A program made the position numbers and the translations under genes. Positions 10,866-22,200 of a DNA stretch of 64,000 nucleotides are shown here, piece by piece. The stretch is from Xylocopa sonorina (taxonomy: Eukaryota > Arthropoda > Insecta > Hymenoptera > Apidae): positions 3,686,001 through 3,750,000 of the forward strand of contig NC_135195.1 in the NCBI RefSeq assembly GCF_050948175.1, read 5' to 3'. The stretch's first letter is position 1. Each line of letters starts with the position of its first letter. The notes beneath the pieces were generated by a model. It searched no databases and was not told the origin of the DNA. It saw only the letters and a list, made by a program, of their open reading frames with translations.

Positions 10866-11628
10866 TGGAGCCGCTCGTTCGAGCCCTCGTCGAGCCGGGA
10901 CCCCGACACGAAGCCACGTACAAGCGTCCTGCCGAAGAATCGCGGTCCATCCACGATCAGTTGGACGAGCCTCACTCTCCTTCTGACCGGTTACACCACT
11001 GCCTTTGTTCTCTTTGCTGCCGACGATCTATCGACCAAATGAACAATCGCGAGAATCGCGAAACGCGTCCATATCAAGAACAGACAAGCGAGTCGGTAAC
11101 GCGAGGAAACATCGCGGCACCAGTCCATCCTCGAACGACCGAGCTAGCCTCGTCCTGATCGGTCCCACATTCGCCTGGACGACGCTTCCCTGGACGAACT
11201 TTTTCGTCGGCTGTCTCGCCAATAGCCACACGACTCGCGATCGCTCGTCTCATCGATGCAACGAGCCTGTTCGCGATGTTCACCGCATCTCGTCGCATCT
11301 GATCGCTCATCGAACGCGCGTCCTCGAGCGTGTCTGTCTCGCGTGTTCCGCTTGCCATGCCTGCCGCGCAGTGCGCGCGTGTACGGTCGAGCACCGTCGA
11401 AGAAGATCCGGTTTCGTTTCCGATTTCTGCGGCCAACCACGAACGCTTTTCACCCGTGTGTAAATACAGAGACGCGGCGAGGAGTACGATCGTCGTTCCG
11501 AGAGAAGCGTGCGCTTATATATCGGTAGCCAAGACGCGGGCGAACGCCAGTCGAAGAGGGCAACGGTGCAGGTTGTGCTCGTCCATACACACACACACGA
11601 TTCCTAGGACCTCGTCTCTCGCGACGTG
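10866..11628 (+). other. Sema-2a 3' flank / probable start of 3' UTR
   Basis: GC-rich sequence directly after the stop codon with no canonical AATAAA before 11866. Transcription therefore probably continues at least into the tandem array downstream. Overlapping open frames on both strands (for example 10760-11158, 11005-11463, 11074-11436 minus) are arginine/serine-rich products of CpG-rich composition and show no family. The true transcript end is unknown. Confidence 0.5.
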
Positions 11629-12145
11629 GACCGGTTCACGAAGACGGGTCCGTACTATCGAGTCGACATCGTGGCAGGATTAATAATCGGTGAAGATTTC
11701 GTCCGTGTCGGCGCGAACCGGTTCTCAATACGGAGATGAGTCAAGATTACGAAGTCTAGATCGTGGCGGGGTTAATAATCACTAACGATTTCATCTTTCG
11801 CGGTACGAACTGGTTCTTCAAACGGAGAGAGGTCAAGGTTGAGAAGACTAGATCGTGGCAGGATTAATAAATTCACGATGATATCGAGCACCGCGATACG
11901 AACCGGTTCTCCAAGAGAAGATGGGTCAAGACTACGAGGGCAGCGCCTGGCTGTAACCGGTTCTCTGAACGAAGAGTGGTCGAGCCTTCGAGAACAAGAT
12001 CGCGGAGGGATTAATCGCAGAGGCAAAGGTTTCGACTTTCCCAATGCGAACCGGTTTTCCAAACGAAGAGAGGTCAAGACTACGCGAGCCAAGATCGTGG
12101 CAGGATCGATAATCAGCGACGATCGTTACGAATGTTCACTGTAAC
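11629..12145 (+). repeat. Degenerate tandem repeat, unit ~92 bases, with AACCGGTT cores
   Basis: Unit starts resembling ATCGTGGCAGGATTAATAAT occur at 11668, 11760, 11852, 11999 and 12094 (spacings 92, 92, 147, 95). Within each unit lies CGAACCGGTTCTCCAAACG followed by AGAGGTCAAGACTACGAG-like sequence: the CCGGTT element is at 11631, 11718, 11810 (as CTGGTT), 11903, 11957 and 12051. The 147-base interval contains an extra partial unit of about 54 bases. The array begins with a half unit at 11629 and decays after 12121. It lies about 0.8 kb past the Sema-2a stop, in the likely 3' UTR or just downstream. Function is unknown; the conserved palindrome could be a Grainyhead/CP2-type site array in DNA or a short self-complementary element in RNA. 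Confidence 0.85.
11866..11871 (+). terminator. Candidate polyadenylation hexamer AATAAA
   Basis: This is the first canonical AATAAA found downstream of the Sema-2a stop codon, about 1 kb away, inside the tandem array. The next ones seen on the + strand are at 18440 and 18456. No T/G-rich downstream element stands out, so use is uncertain. Confidence 0.2.
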
Positions 12146-12267
12146 GAGGGGCTGGATGGGTGATGGAAGAATCGCGGCTCGAATCGAGGCGTCCGTCCGC
12201 GAAGTAACGCGTTCAGAAACCGGAAATCAATCCTCCTGTTTCCTTAGATCTGTGATACGAACGAGAC

Positions 12268-12272
<5 letters not shown>

Positions 12273-12310
<38 letters not shown>

Positions 12311-12325
12311 GAGAGAGAGAGAGAG
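12273..12325 (+). repeat. (GA)n microsatellite
   Basis: GA run of about 50 bases with a short GGAA interruption, preceded by two GAGAC pentamers. Frames reading RERERE across it are repeat artefacts. Confidence 0.9.
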
Positions 12326-12708
12326 GATCGAGGGGAGCGAGCCTCTGTCGCGGACGGGGACGCGTCCGGTTCGCCGATCTATCGTGAACCGCGAGGTCGC
12401 AGAAGCGAACAACCGTGTGGATAGGCAACCACCGAGGCGAAGAGAGAAAATATATTCTAAGGTCGAGCTTCAGCGTAGTTTTTAACGAGTCGGAGAAAGA
12501 AACGACTCGTGGTCGCGACGATCTTGTAGAGACATATGTAAGATGTGTATATCGGTTTGCTAGTGAAAAAAAAAGAAGAGAGAGAGTGAGAGTGAGCGAG
12601 AGAGAATGAAACGAGTTTTGAAGGGAGAGAGAACGCGATGTTAAGTCGAAGCGTTTTCGAATGTCACGCAGGTTACACATGAGATTATTAATCGGCTACG
12701 TAGGTGAG

Positions 12709-12724
12709 GCGCGCGCGCGCGCGC
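12709..12724. repeat. (GC)n dinucleotide run
   Basis: Sixteen bases of alternating GC, a Z-DNA-prone sequence. Similar runs are at 716-732, 24137-24153 and 24594-24607. Confidence 0.85.
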
Positions 12725-15700
12725 TTAACTACCGCGAGTTAGCTTGTTCGGCTATTCAATCATATCAAGAATTCCGCGATGTGCACCGTCTCTGACTTCG
12801 GCCTGCACGATTCCTTTCATCGCCTCGACTAGACGAACGTTCGTTTCGAACCGACCCGCTGCCATTTCCGTTTCTTCTTTTCAGAGGGTAGATACGTCGA
12901 TCGATCGATACGCTTCTGTTCCTCACCCCACCCCTAGGTTATAGCGGAGGCGGCTCTTTCGCAGCGATTTTGGTGGGACGTCTTTGAAATTAATACCCTT
13001 CAGGTCTACTCGAATTCCCAGCAGGTAAAATAACGGAAGGGGATGACGTCGACGAAGAAACCGTTCGCAGTGCAGATTTATAGGTTTGGAAAATTGGTGT
13101 GACCGCCATTTTTTTTTTTGTGGAGGAGGATACAGTATTTTGCTGCCGAGAGGAAAGCAGGTAGTACAGTTGATATTTTAATTATTTTTTCCGTGTATAT
13201 TTATTGTTATTTCGTGTTTTAACTAACAGCTTCTTATATGTTTCTTTTAAATATTTGAAGAACCGACTGAAATAGTATTTTTACCAGGTACGCCTACATA
13301 TACAGTATTTTACTAAACGTATTCGTTTTGTCTCCTTACGTATTTAACGTTCTATAATTTGCGGTAACGCGATGAAAGTCATACTTGAAATTGACCGGTA
13401 ATTTTGAATCCAAAATTTTGGAGGAAGAAAAGAATTCGACGACAATCTAGTTGATCCAATTTATAGCTGAAAATCTAGCCGACGAAGACACTCTAGATTT
13501 CGATTTTCGCGCATTAGATAATTCTGAATTCCGGGAACGATACAACCCGCATCGCTATAATCGAGCTCGTATTCACAGACATCCTAAACACCGTACGGTA
13601 CCCACTATTACCATAATCATCGTCGAGAACTCTGAAGGTGCTACGCAGGTGCGTTCGATGCGTGCTGGAGTAAGGCCTGTAATCCTTAAACCCACTTTAC
13701 GCCCCTCGAACTTACGCATAGACTCGAATTATGAACACGCAAAGCCATACATTCAGGTAGAAATACACATAGATTAATTGCACGAATTCGTTCGCATCGA
13801 TCCTCGATATTTAACAGTTAAATATCCTACTCGATGCGGAAGATTCGAACAGACACTGTCGTATATACCTCTAAGCCTAGAATAGAATGATTCTGTCCTT
13901 GCTTGACGATTTTTGCCAAATCCGAATCGGTTCACGATCCAAGCGTAATCGTTGACCATCGTAAATCGCGGGTCAACCGGCCAGAGAATCGTTTCGAGAC
14001 GCTGTAGAAATTGTCGCGAATAATCAATTAATGACATCGTGACGCGAACGTGTCGTTTAAAATAACGTGCAGCTTCAGGCAAGAAGGATATCGTTTCGTT
14101 CCAGATATTAACTTAATTTATAGATTAAATTCACAGTGGTAAAAATACATTGGACGAAAACTCGGAAGGCGTTAAATTCGCGATGACACAAGCATATAGA
14201 ATCGTTTCTCTTCCGATTTTGGGAACGTGTCTGTGTGTACATAGGATCGTCATAGTTGCATGGTATTTTTATAAAGACTCTCTTCGGAACGACGCAACCG
14301 TAGACGGGAGGAATAGCGATCTCTGCTCACCGCGAGTTCTCCTTCGCCTTTTTTCATCCCTCGATCATTTCCCTCGTCGTATTTTAGTATTTTAATCGTT
14401 CGTAACGTATAGTATTAACACGTTTACTCCTATTTTTTAAGCGTTAGTTTACTGTATTTTTTAAAAAAATAGTAGAAACCCGAATCGTCGAGGGGCTGTC
14501 GATTTCCCTCGACGATCGCGATCGCTTCTACCAACGGAGATGGATGCTTACCGGTGCTGTATTAAACGAAATCTGTGGGACGGTCGCTGTTTCCTGAGAA
14601 CCTAGCTCACCGCCATTAGTATCTATACCTACGTGTAGATTGTAAAACGTGGAACCTAGCGTGGAGGTGCTGTTAGCGATAAACATCGATCAGATCCAAG
14701 TGCTATCGATCATGATTCGACATATTGATAACATATCGACAAATTGACTTGGTTTCATTCAATGCAATCTTTTTACACCAAACGCGCGACACAAATGGAA
14801 AGAACAAGCTTTGATTTGTAGCAATTGGTTAATGAAGTTAATCGCAATCTCTCTACATTGCATCCTACTTGCCAACTGTCAACGATCTTATCCAGATTTC
14901 CGCGACGTGACCTCGTAAAATCGTTAGCAGCGTCTCCAGCGTAGCAGGGTGGCAAGCCCCTATCGCTGTACGCGCGCGTGTGCGGACTCACGTTCCCTCG
15001 AAGGCGAAGACCGACGATCAGGATGAAGCAACGCGAGAACTAGCGAATGGTAACAGAAAACTAAGTATAATAGCGTAGCCAGAGGAGAGGATGAAGAAAG
15101 GAGCCGCAGTGTCGGCGACAGTTTCGCTCTTGCCCTTAAGTTTGTACATAAAACGTTGGTATCGTCGAGCGGTCCGCGTCGCGACGCCCGCGAGACTCGC
15201 CGTGCTCGTCCGCGAGCCACCCTTCCAAACCGGAAGCGCCGCGGGGCAATCGAACCGCGGCTCGACGCACGCGAAACGTTAGTTATTCTTGTACAGAAGT
15301 TTGGAAACGCCAATGCCCGACGATTTTTCGTTCTGTATCTAACCGCGTCGGTGGCGTGCAACGGTGCACCGTCAGCTGAAGAGAGAAACGGGTGCGTCCA
15401 CGTAAGAGGACCTAGCGAGAGAAAGTGTACGAGTGCTTGGTAAATATATATCGTCGATGACAGGGATGAACGAGAGAATGAGATCGGAATTATAAATGAT
15501 TATAAATGTATATGAAGCGTGACGAGGGTGACGCCGTAGGTGCGTAAGCTGTAAGGTTAACACAATAATCGGTAAATTAATCCTTAAACATGTACTTATT
15601 ATGAGCTTCAAACAAGTATTGAGTAATATTACGTCGTAAGGTAAATGACTTCATTGTCGGGCGAACATGAAGAGGACGGATCAGAGCATAACGATAGACC

Positions 15701-16645
15701 GTGCGTCCTGTGAGGGCGAATTGACGCCGATCGCGGGTTCAGAGAGTTGGCTTCGTGACGATCGAAGAGCGCGTTCCGCGTCGATCCGCGTCTGGGATCG
15801 GGTCTGATCGCTGTATAAACGTAACGAGAGAGCCACTCAGCGTCTCTCTCGAGTATATTCCAGAGCAATCCTCGCGACGCGTGCGTGGCTGCGATGGCTA
15901 AAGAAGAATAGAAATAAGTGACGACTAGCGAAGAGAGAATGAACGAGAGACTGTATCGGAGAACTGTATCGGCGTGTGGGTCGCGGCGAGGCGATACGTA
16001 AAGAATAATTATAGTAATATACACCTACATTGTACGTCTGAGAAGAATTATATAAAAAAAAGAGATGAAAAGAGATAAAAGACGAATAACGCGAGGAGAG
16101 GAGTAAGAAGCGCGAGGGTCGCGGCTAGACGAGTGGAGCGCAACGTGCAACGCGACGCGTTATTAATTAAACGGAACGACAAGCATTATTCGTGACGCTT
16201 TGCAAGTTCCGTTACGGTCGCCTAGACGCGGCCTTGATATACTACAAGGACAAAGACACAGATTACTAAAGATACGCGATGATTTTGAGCCACGAGTCTC
16301 TCGTGTACGCGTCGACGGCCGACGGAGACGCGAAGCGACGGACGAATGCCCGATCGATGATCGATCGATACGTTCGAAAACGGGGAAACTCGGCTCGGAT
16401 TAGCTCGCGCCCTCGACGAATGCACGTTCAGCAGGCTCTCGAGAACGAGTCGGCGTGATTATGGAAAGCAATCTAAGATAAACTTAACGTTGTTAGATCT
16501 ATTATTTGTAAGATTATCGGAGTACTGTATATTGGCGTGGCGCGCGATCGTGGCAGCTGGATCGCGTGGGTCGATCGGTGGCTATAGAAGACGAGTCCTC
16601 TCGTTCTCGCGTTTAAATCAATCAACTTGGGGCCGGCTGCGTGAA

Positions 16646-16653
16646 AACCGGTT
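16646..16653. promoter_or_regulatory. AACCGGTT palindrome
   Basis: Perfect core in GAAAACCGGTTGACGG, outside the tandem array. Counts toward the window-wide excess of this 8-mer. Regulatory role inferred only. Confidence 0.22.
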
Positions 16654-17231
16654 GACGGTCAGGCTATTCAACGCCGCGGGACAGCGATCTGAAATGGAAA
16701 CGGCTTGGGGACCATCGCGTTTGAGGCACTTCCGGTCGGTCGATTGGTCCCGCTGCGACGATCGCGACGGCGAAGATAGGTTACAGCTCGATTTAGTGTA
16801 CGCTGTGCGAAAAGACGTTTCCGTGACGACAGTTACTCGTGGTAAATGAGAAACAGAGTGCGTGCGTGTGTGAATGGCAGAGAAAGAGCGAGAGAAAGAA
16901 AGAGAGGGTGAAGAGACAGCGAGAAATCGAATGCCCTAAATGAAACACTTAACTACGATGACTTATTACTACGATACAAGGAGGAGAGTAGGGTAGCCGG
17001 TAACGACTAATCCAAATATATCATTAGGACTAGCCGACGACTGTCTTAGGTTCTCTAGATTTCTGTACCGAAACGGTTTTTACTTTCTGGTGAACGTGGG
17101 AGATGAGAGGGTTGGAGGGTGGATCTACCGGACAGATCATTTTAAACGCGCTTCTTTCATCGTCCGTCACCTTTTGTAACGAATCGATCGCGCACGAGCA
17201 CGCTCGTGCCATCCACTTTTATCTTTGATTT

Positions 17232-17244
17232 CACGTGTCACGTG
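17232..17244 (+). promoter_or_regulatory. Tandem CACGTG E-box pair, second copy
   Basis: Identical CACGTGTCACGTG 13-mer to that at 1261-1273, on the same strand, flanked by TTT on the left here and CA on the left there, so the wider context is not duplicated. Confidence 0.3.
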
Positions 17245-19099
17245 TCATTATCTCTTGATTTTCTTTACATTTCGCGCGTCGTTCGTTGTATTTCTTTTTT
17301 TTTCCTTTACCGTTTCTACTCCATTATAGTTTGATCGACAATCCCTATCGATTACGCCAGAGAAGCTTTCGCGAGAAAGAAGCAGACCATGAGTGAGAAT
17401 GAGAAGAGAAAGAAGGAAAGAGTGCCGCGTGAGATTAATCGTTTCGCATCTCATTATCGTCTCTATCGAACACCGCCGTCATTGCCATCCAGTTTGATTA
17501 CCCTCGCTCACTTTTGTTCGGACCCTCCTTCGTCGTACATGGTTTCTTTTCTTACTCTTGTTTATTTCCTCGTATTGTGTGCTCGTCCCTCTCGACTGCA
17601 GCGATCAAGGGTAGAAAATAGGATCGGACGAAAGTACATCGTGAATCCGAGATTTCTCTTTTTATTTCACGGAACGAAGAAATTTCTTACAGATCAAAGG
17701 AGGCGTGGCCCGCGCCACGGTTCGTTTCGAAAGGTTCGCCTCGCTTTCCACGGCCGGATCGCCGGCACTCCGTTGCCTTCCGTTGATACTCGCTCGAAAC
17801 ATTCTGTTCGAATAGCAATGGTGCATGTAACGTGATTAAGCCAATATTCGTTCTTTTTTTATCTCTTCTTCTTTCTTTCTTCCCCAAAGGAGGGAAGGAA
17901 GAACGTACCGCGCGCGAGCTCTTCTATCGATTGAATTTGCCGCCGTTTTCGAGCTGATTTCCTTCGAATTGGACCGTGTATATCGCGAGAATTTCGCGAA
18001 CGAGCGAACATCGGGAAATTTTCCCTCTTCCTTCGTTCGTTTCGCTTTGCTTTTTACTACTTTCGCGAGTTACACCGGTATCGATAATGCGTTTCATTTT
18101 ATTTTGTTAAGTACGGTTTTATATGCGGACTGACTACGAGGAAAGAAAATTTGAGGGTGGTTCGAGTGACGATGGACGTAATTTTCCTGACACTTCGTTT
18201 GGATTCACGCTGCACTTGCTCCACGGATGAGAAATTCACACGTATCCACGCGTTACGCGCGATTATCATCGCTGAACACGCGACTGTAGACACTTTTTTT
18301 AGTTCGAACAACTTCGTACGGTAAGAGACCCTTTAGATATTCACCTAATACCTAAACCTAAACCAATCGCTATTTTTATCAAAAAAAAAAAAAACATGTT
18401 AAAAATCTTTAATAGTTATCCATTGTTCACTATTGCTATAATAAAGTTTTGCTTTAATAAACGATGGATTCGTATGTGTCATTTGTTCACGTGTGGTCCT
18501 CAAGATAGGCTCCTTGTCGTTCGCAATGATAAATGGTGCGCACGGAATTAGGGGTCGTTCGTATGTACATCCTCTTTTTCTGGGGAGAGACGCGGCAGTG
18601 CGGGAGTTTAGGGGTAAGTATATTTCATTTCGTATCATTGAACTAAATACACGGAAGAATATTTCAAGGAAGCCTTGAATTTGATTAGTCTGTCCGCTTC
18701 TCAGCCCCCTTCGAAGCCGAGCGGTCTGCGTGTTGCCTCTCGATACCATCCAACTAGTTATACGACCTTAACCAGACGCGATTCTCCATTGAAATCAACA
18801 CGGAGGGAAGAATCGCGTGGCTAACTATCGTGAACAAATTTATATTGAAATCCGCGTTGACAATTCGATCGCCGCTAACAAGGTTAGGGTCGACAATAAG
18901 AGAAAGCCAGCGCGCGGGCAACGCGCTACGGAGACTTAAGTTTCGACCTGGCCCGCTCGACTATCGCCGGATCAATAGAGCAACCGGAACTTCCGGCTAT
19001 CCCCCGCGAGTTTCAATAATTACGCGCAACTACTAACTCGCGCTGCGAGGGAGTTTCGCGCCTCGTCTATAGATCGCGCATCCGCAACCCCCGTCGAAC

Positions 19100-19206
19100 T
19101 GACGTCGCCGCTGACTTTCGCGCTTTCCGCCGCGACGTCATCGCCGCTATTTCCGTTATGACGTCGTCGTTCGTGGAAACCTTTCGCGCGTACGAACTAA
19201 CGTCAC
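19100..19206. promoter_or_regulatory. Cluster of CRE-like TGACGTCA variants in a GC-rich patch
   Basis: TGACGTCG at 19100-19107, CGACGTCA at 19133-19140, TGACGTCG at 19159-19166 and TAACGTCAC at 19198-19206. The CRE consensus TGACGTCA is bound by CREB/ATF bZIP proteins. The spacer GCCGCT plus TTTC recurs between sites, so the cluster partly arose by local duplication of a ~30-base unit. A promoter is possible, but no TATA box, initiator or following coding exon was identified. Confidence 0.35.
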
Positions 19207-22200
19207 CCATCGATCATTCGAGTTCCCACGGAAAGTTCTGCCGGCCGTGGACGATCGCGCCTTCCGCGGAGACAATTCTTGTACGCATCTCCACGCGATG
19301 AAAAGGTCGTGAGAAAGCGCATCTGGGGGCTCTTTACCGGGTGGATTACATATAGAGCTGTTGTTTGAAGAGGACGATCGAGGAGTCGATAGACGAGTAA
19401 AAAGTTTGGTCGGACGCGAATGGTTTTTAATCACGTGTGTTTAGTCGTTGCAAAATATTTTCACTGTATTTCGAGGAGATCGTCGAGTGAAAAATGTGTA
19501 CCATTTTTCCTGTGACAGAAATCCAATTTTCTTTTATTTCAAATAGAATTCAATGTAACTCGGTGCCAAGCTCTGACATCGTAGATACAGTGTAATAATA
19601 GTGTTGCAGATCGCGTTAAAAAAATGTCAGCTTTTATATCGTCACGCCACGCTGTTAATATTTTCGACGAAACGAATCTACCCGCGGTGTTCACGAGTCG
19701 CCGGTCGAGGATAATTATTATCTTTAATTAATGCAGCGGAGCACGCTGTCAATTTTTATCGACGGTCGACGCTCTCCCAGCGAAGTGGACGGTTCCAGTC
19801 CATCGAAGCAATCGAACGTTAATGACGAGGGGCTCGTCGAAACGTGGCTACGTGTCACTCGATTTTTTTCTCTCGATCACCCCATTTATTTCATCAACTC
19901 AAATGACGTCCCTGTATCGAGTTCATTAAAACCTTTCGATAGCAGTTTCTTTCTCGCAGCGAAATTTCAAATGGGATTCGATCGAAAACGGCGCGGAAGG
20001 GCGGAAAAAGATTCGAATGGACAGCTGAATGGAAGTAAAGTGATTCCGCGAAAGAAGATAGCGCTGGTAGAATAGCGAGATAGAGTTCGATCCTCGTTCA
20101 ACTTTTTCTCTTTTTAACCGTGCCCGCGTATTCATCGAGCCCGTTACGATTAATGGGGCTTTTCGAACCGCTGTCGAACGTATTTAGAAACGCTTTAGGC
20201 GCGATACATCGGCAATAATCTGAGCGCGGAAACTGCGGTGCGCGATTGCCGACAAAGCGTTGCGTTTATGGCCGTCTTTATTGCTTTCCCGTGGCGCGGC
20301 CACCTTCCTGAATATTTCAACCCCCTGGGAGGGCGTGAAAGCGGCGATGGAATCACTGCTGACCGGTTGCAAGTTTTTGCGAATTCCCGTCCGCTCGTTT
20401 CGACCGGAGATCGTAGCCACTACACGTGAGGTTCTTCCATTTAACGTAGATATAAAACAATAAACCGCGACACGCTTGTGTTCGAGGTGCGAGGAGATAG
20501 AACTTGACAGTGGCTTGATAAAGCGGGAAGCTAGAAACGAATTAATTCGAACGTGTCACTGAAAACTTTCGTCTGTAACTAATCGAACATTACTCAAAAC
20601 GTAAACGTGGTAATGATTTTTGCTCGATGCAGTACGATCGTAGACTGAGCCATAAACTTAGACCACGTGCTCGTAAAAATCGTGGTAAACTGATTACTTG
20701 ATATCTACCAGAGACCATAGCGCTCCTCTTTTACTGACAGGGTCGCTCGAAGGATTATAACCGATGAAAAGAATGAATCTTCCGCGAGAGGATCGATACA
20801 AGACAAATGGTTGGCCACAGGAACGCGTGCATGCGCGTTTCAAAGAGGAACGTACAATTCACCGCGATATTTTGAGACCGCGAGCGCCGCTTAAGCCGGC
20901 TTTATCGTATGACGTATGCCGCGTGTCGTTCCGCTCGATGAGGATCGCAAAATCTTATGGGGGCCGCTTAATCTGTAAAATATTACGGACATATCCTTAC
21001 TTACCTGCTTTGTCGGCCGGAAAAACCTCCACGCGCGGAGGAGAGAGTCCATTTCGTCGAACAGGGCACGCCTCTAACGTACATATCTCTTTTTAGGGAG
21101 CTTTCGCTAGCTATCGTCGCGGTTTTCTAATCGTGTTAATTATGCAAAGAAATAGATTTATGGAAGCGATAATTTCAGGCGTTGGAGTTATCCTCGTACA
21201 ACGGTATGAGTCTCGAAAGCTACAAATTTGTATGTATGCGTTCCTTAGACTTCATTTTATTTTCTTTTCTCAGTGGAAAGCTCGAATGGACGCTATTGAA
21301 GGTGCATCGTTACTGATCAACGTTGATGTTTCTTCAAAAGGAGCAGAGGTACGCGAAACGAAGCAGCGAAACGAAATTTCCGTCAGAAAATGGCAGGAAA
21401 CAAAATAGAGGGGCGGCTGGAACAAATTTGCGAGTGAATCGCCGCCACTGTTCCCCTTTTAATTATGAACAAACCGAAATAGACCTCATCGAACACCCCG
21501 GTCGTTGCATTCAATTGACGCAGCGATTCTTTATTCCCCGTTATTTTATTTTCCTTTTTTTTTATTCCAGGCACCGCGTTCTCGATTTCCTATCCATTAG
21601 TAAATCGTCCAGGCTGGCATTTATCTTTCAATTCCAGTTTCGGAGTACAATTCACTCGTTAAAGCTGCGCTTGGCGTTGAAGATGGCCTTTATCCGAGGC
21701 GGCTTTCACCAGAGCCGGGACGATAACAGCCTGCCGCGGAGTGGGCCCGAGGAAAACAATGAAAATAAGGATACGTCCGACGAGTGTGTCCCGCTAATTA
21801 AATTTCCGTTTCCTGCTTGTCCGCGTTCTCATCTCTGCCCTTCCCTCCGGTATCTTCCTCCCTTTTTTCACCCCACTGTCCTCGACCGCGCGCGCTTCCC
21901 TTCTCATTTACCGGGTCTCTGCTCGAGTCCCGCTCCTGTTTTTTTCTTCTACCATTCGTTTTTTGCGTCTCTATTTTCCCAGCTGTTCGGAGACTCGAAC
22001 TTCCCCGCGTGGCTTCGCGATTTCATTGAGAATCGAAGAGATCGACGCGATGATTTGAAGGATCGCGATGAAGTTCGTACGGTTGTGTTAGTCGAGTTGA
22101 TTCCGTTTTGCACCGAATTTACTGCCTGACGCTTGCCTGGTGAAACGGCGCACTCAATCGATGGCACATTTATATTCAACACCACGAACGTCCAATATAA

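Larger units (their letters stand above)
12146..19099. other. Non-coding 3' flank of Sema-2a
   Basis: No gene recognised. Holds the (GA)n tract at 12273-12325, (GC)n at 12709-12724, a T run at 13109-13119, an unassigned open frame at 13451-13777 (see findings), an AACCGGTT at 16646-16653, the E-box pair at 17232-17244, three spaced CCTAA words at 18344-18361 and a 14-base A run at 18381-18394. AATAAA hexamers at 18440-18445 and 18456-18461 could end a very long 3' UTR, which is common for neural genes, but nothing in the sequence proves transcription. Confidence 0.5.

Noticed and set aside
11629..12145. Tandem array considered as a CRISPR array
   Set aside because: Units are degenerate, there is no short exact repeat with unique spacers, and the host is an insect.
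21323..22129. Longest open frame in the window (268 codons, +)
   Set aside because: Composition shifts from basic to Phe/Pro/Ser-rich along a pyrimidine-biased stretch; no domain, no splice pattern and no family resemblance. A chance frame in CpG-rich DNA is likely.
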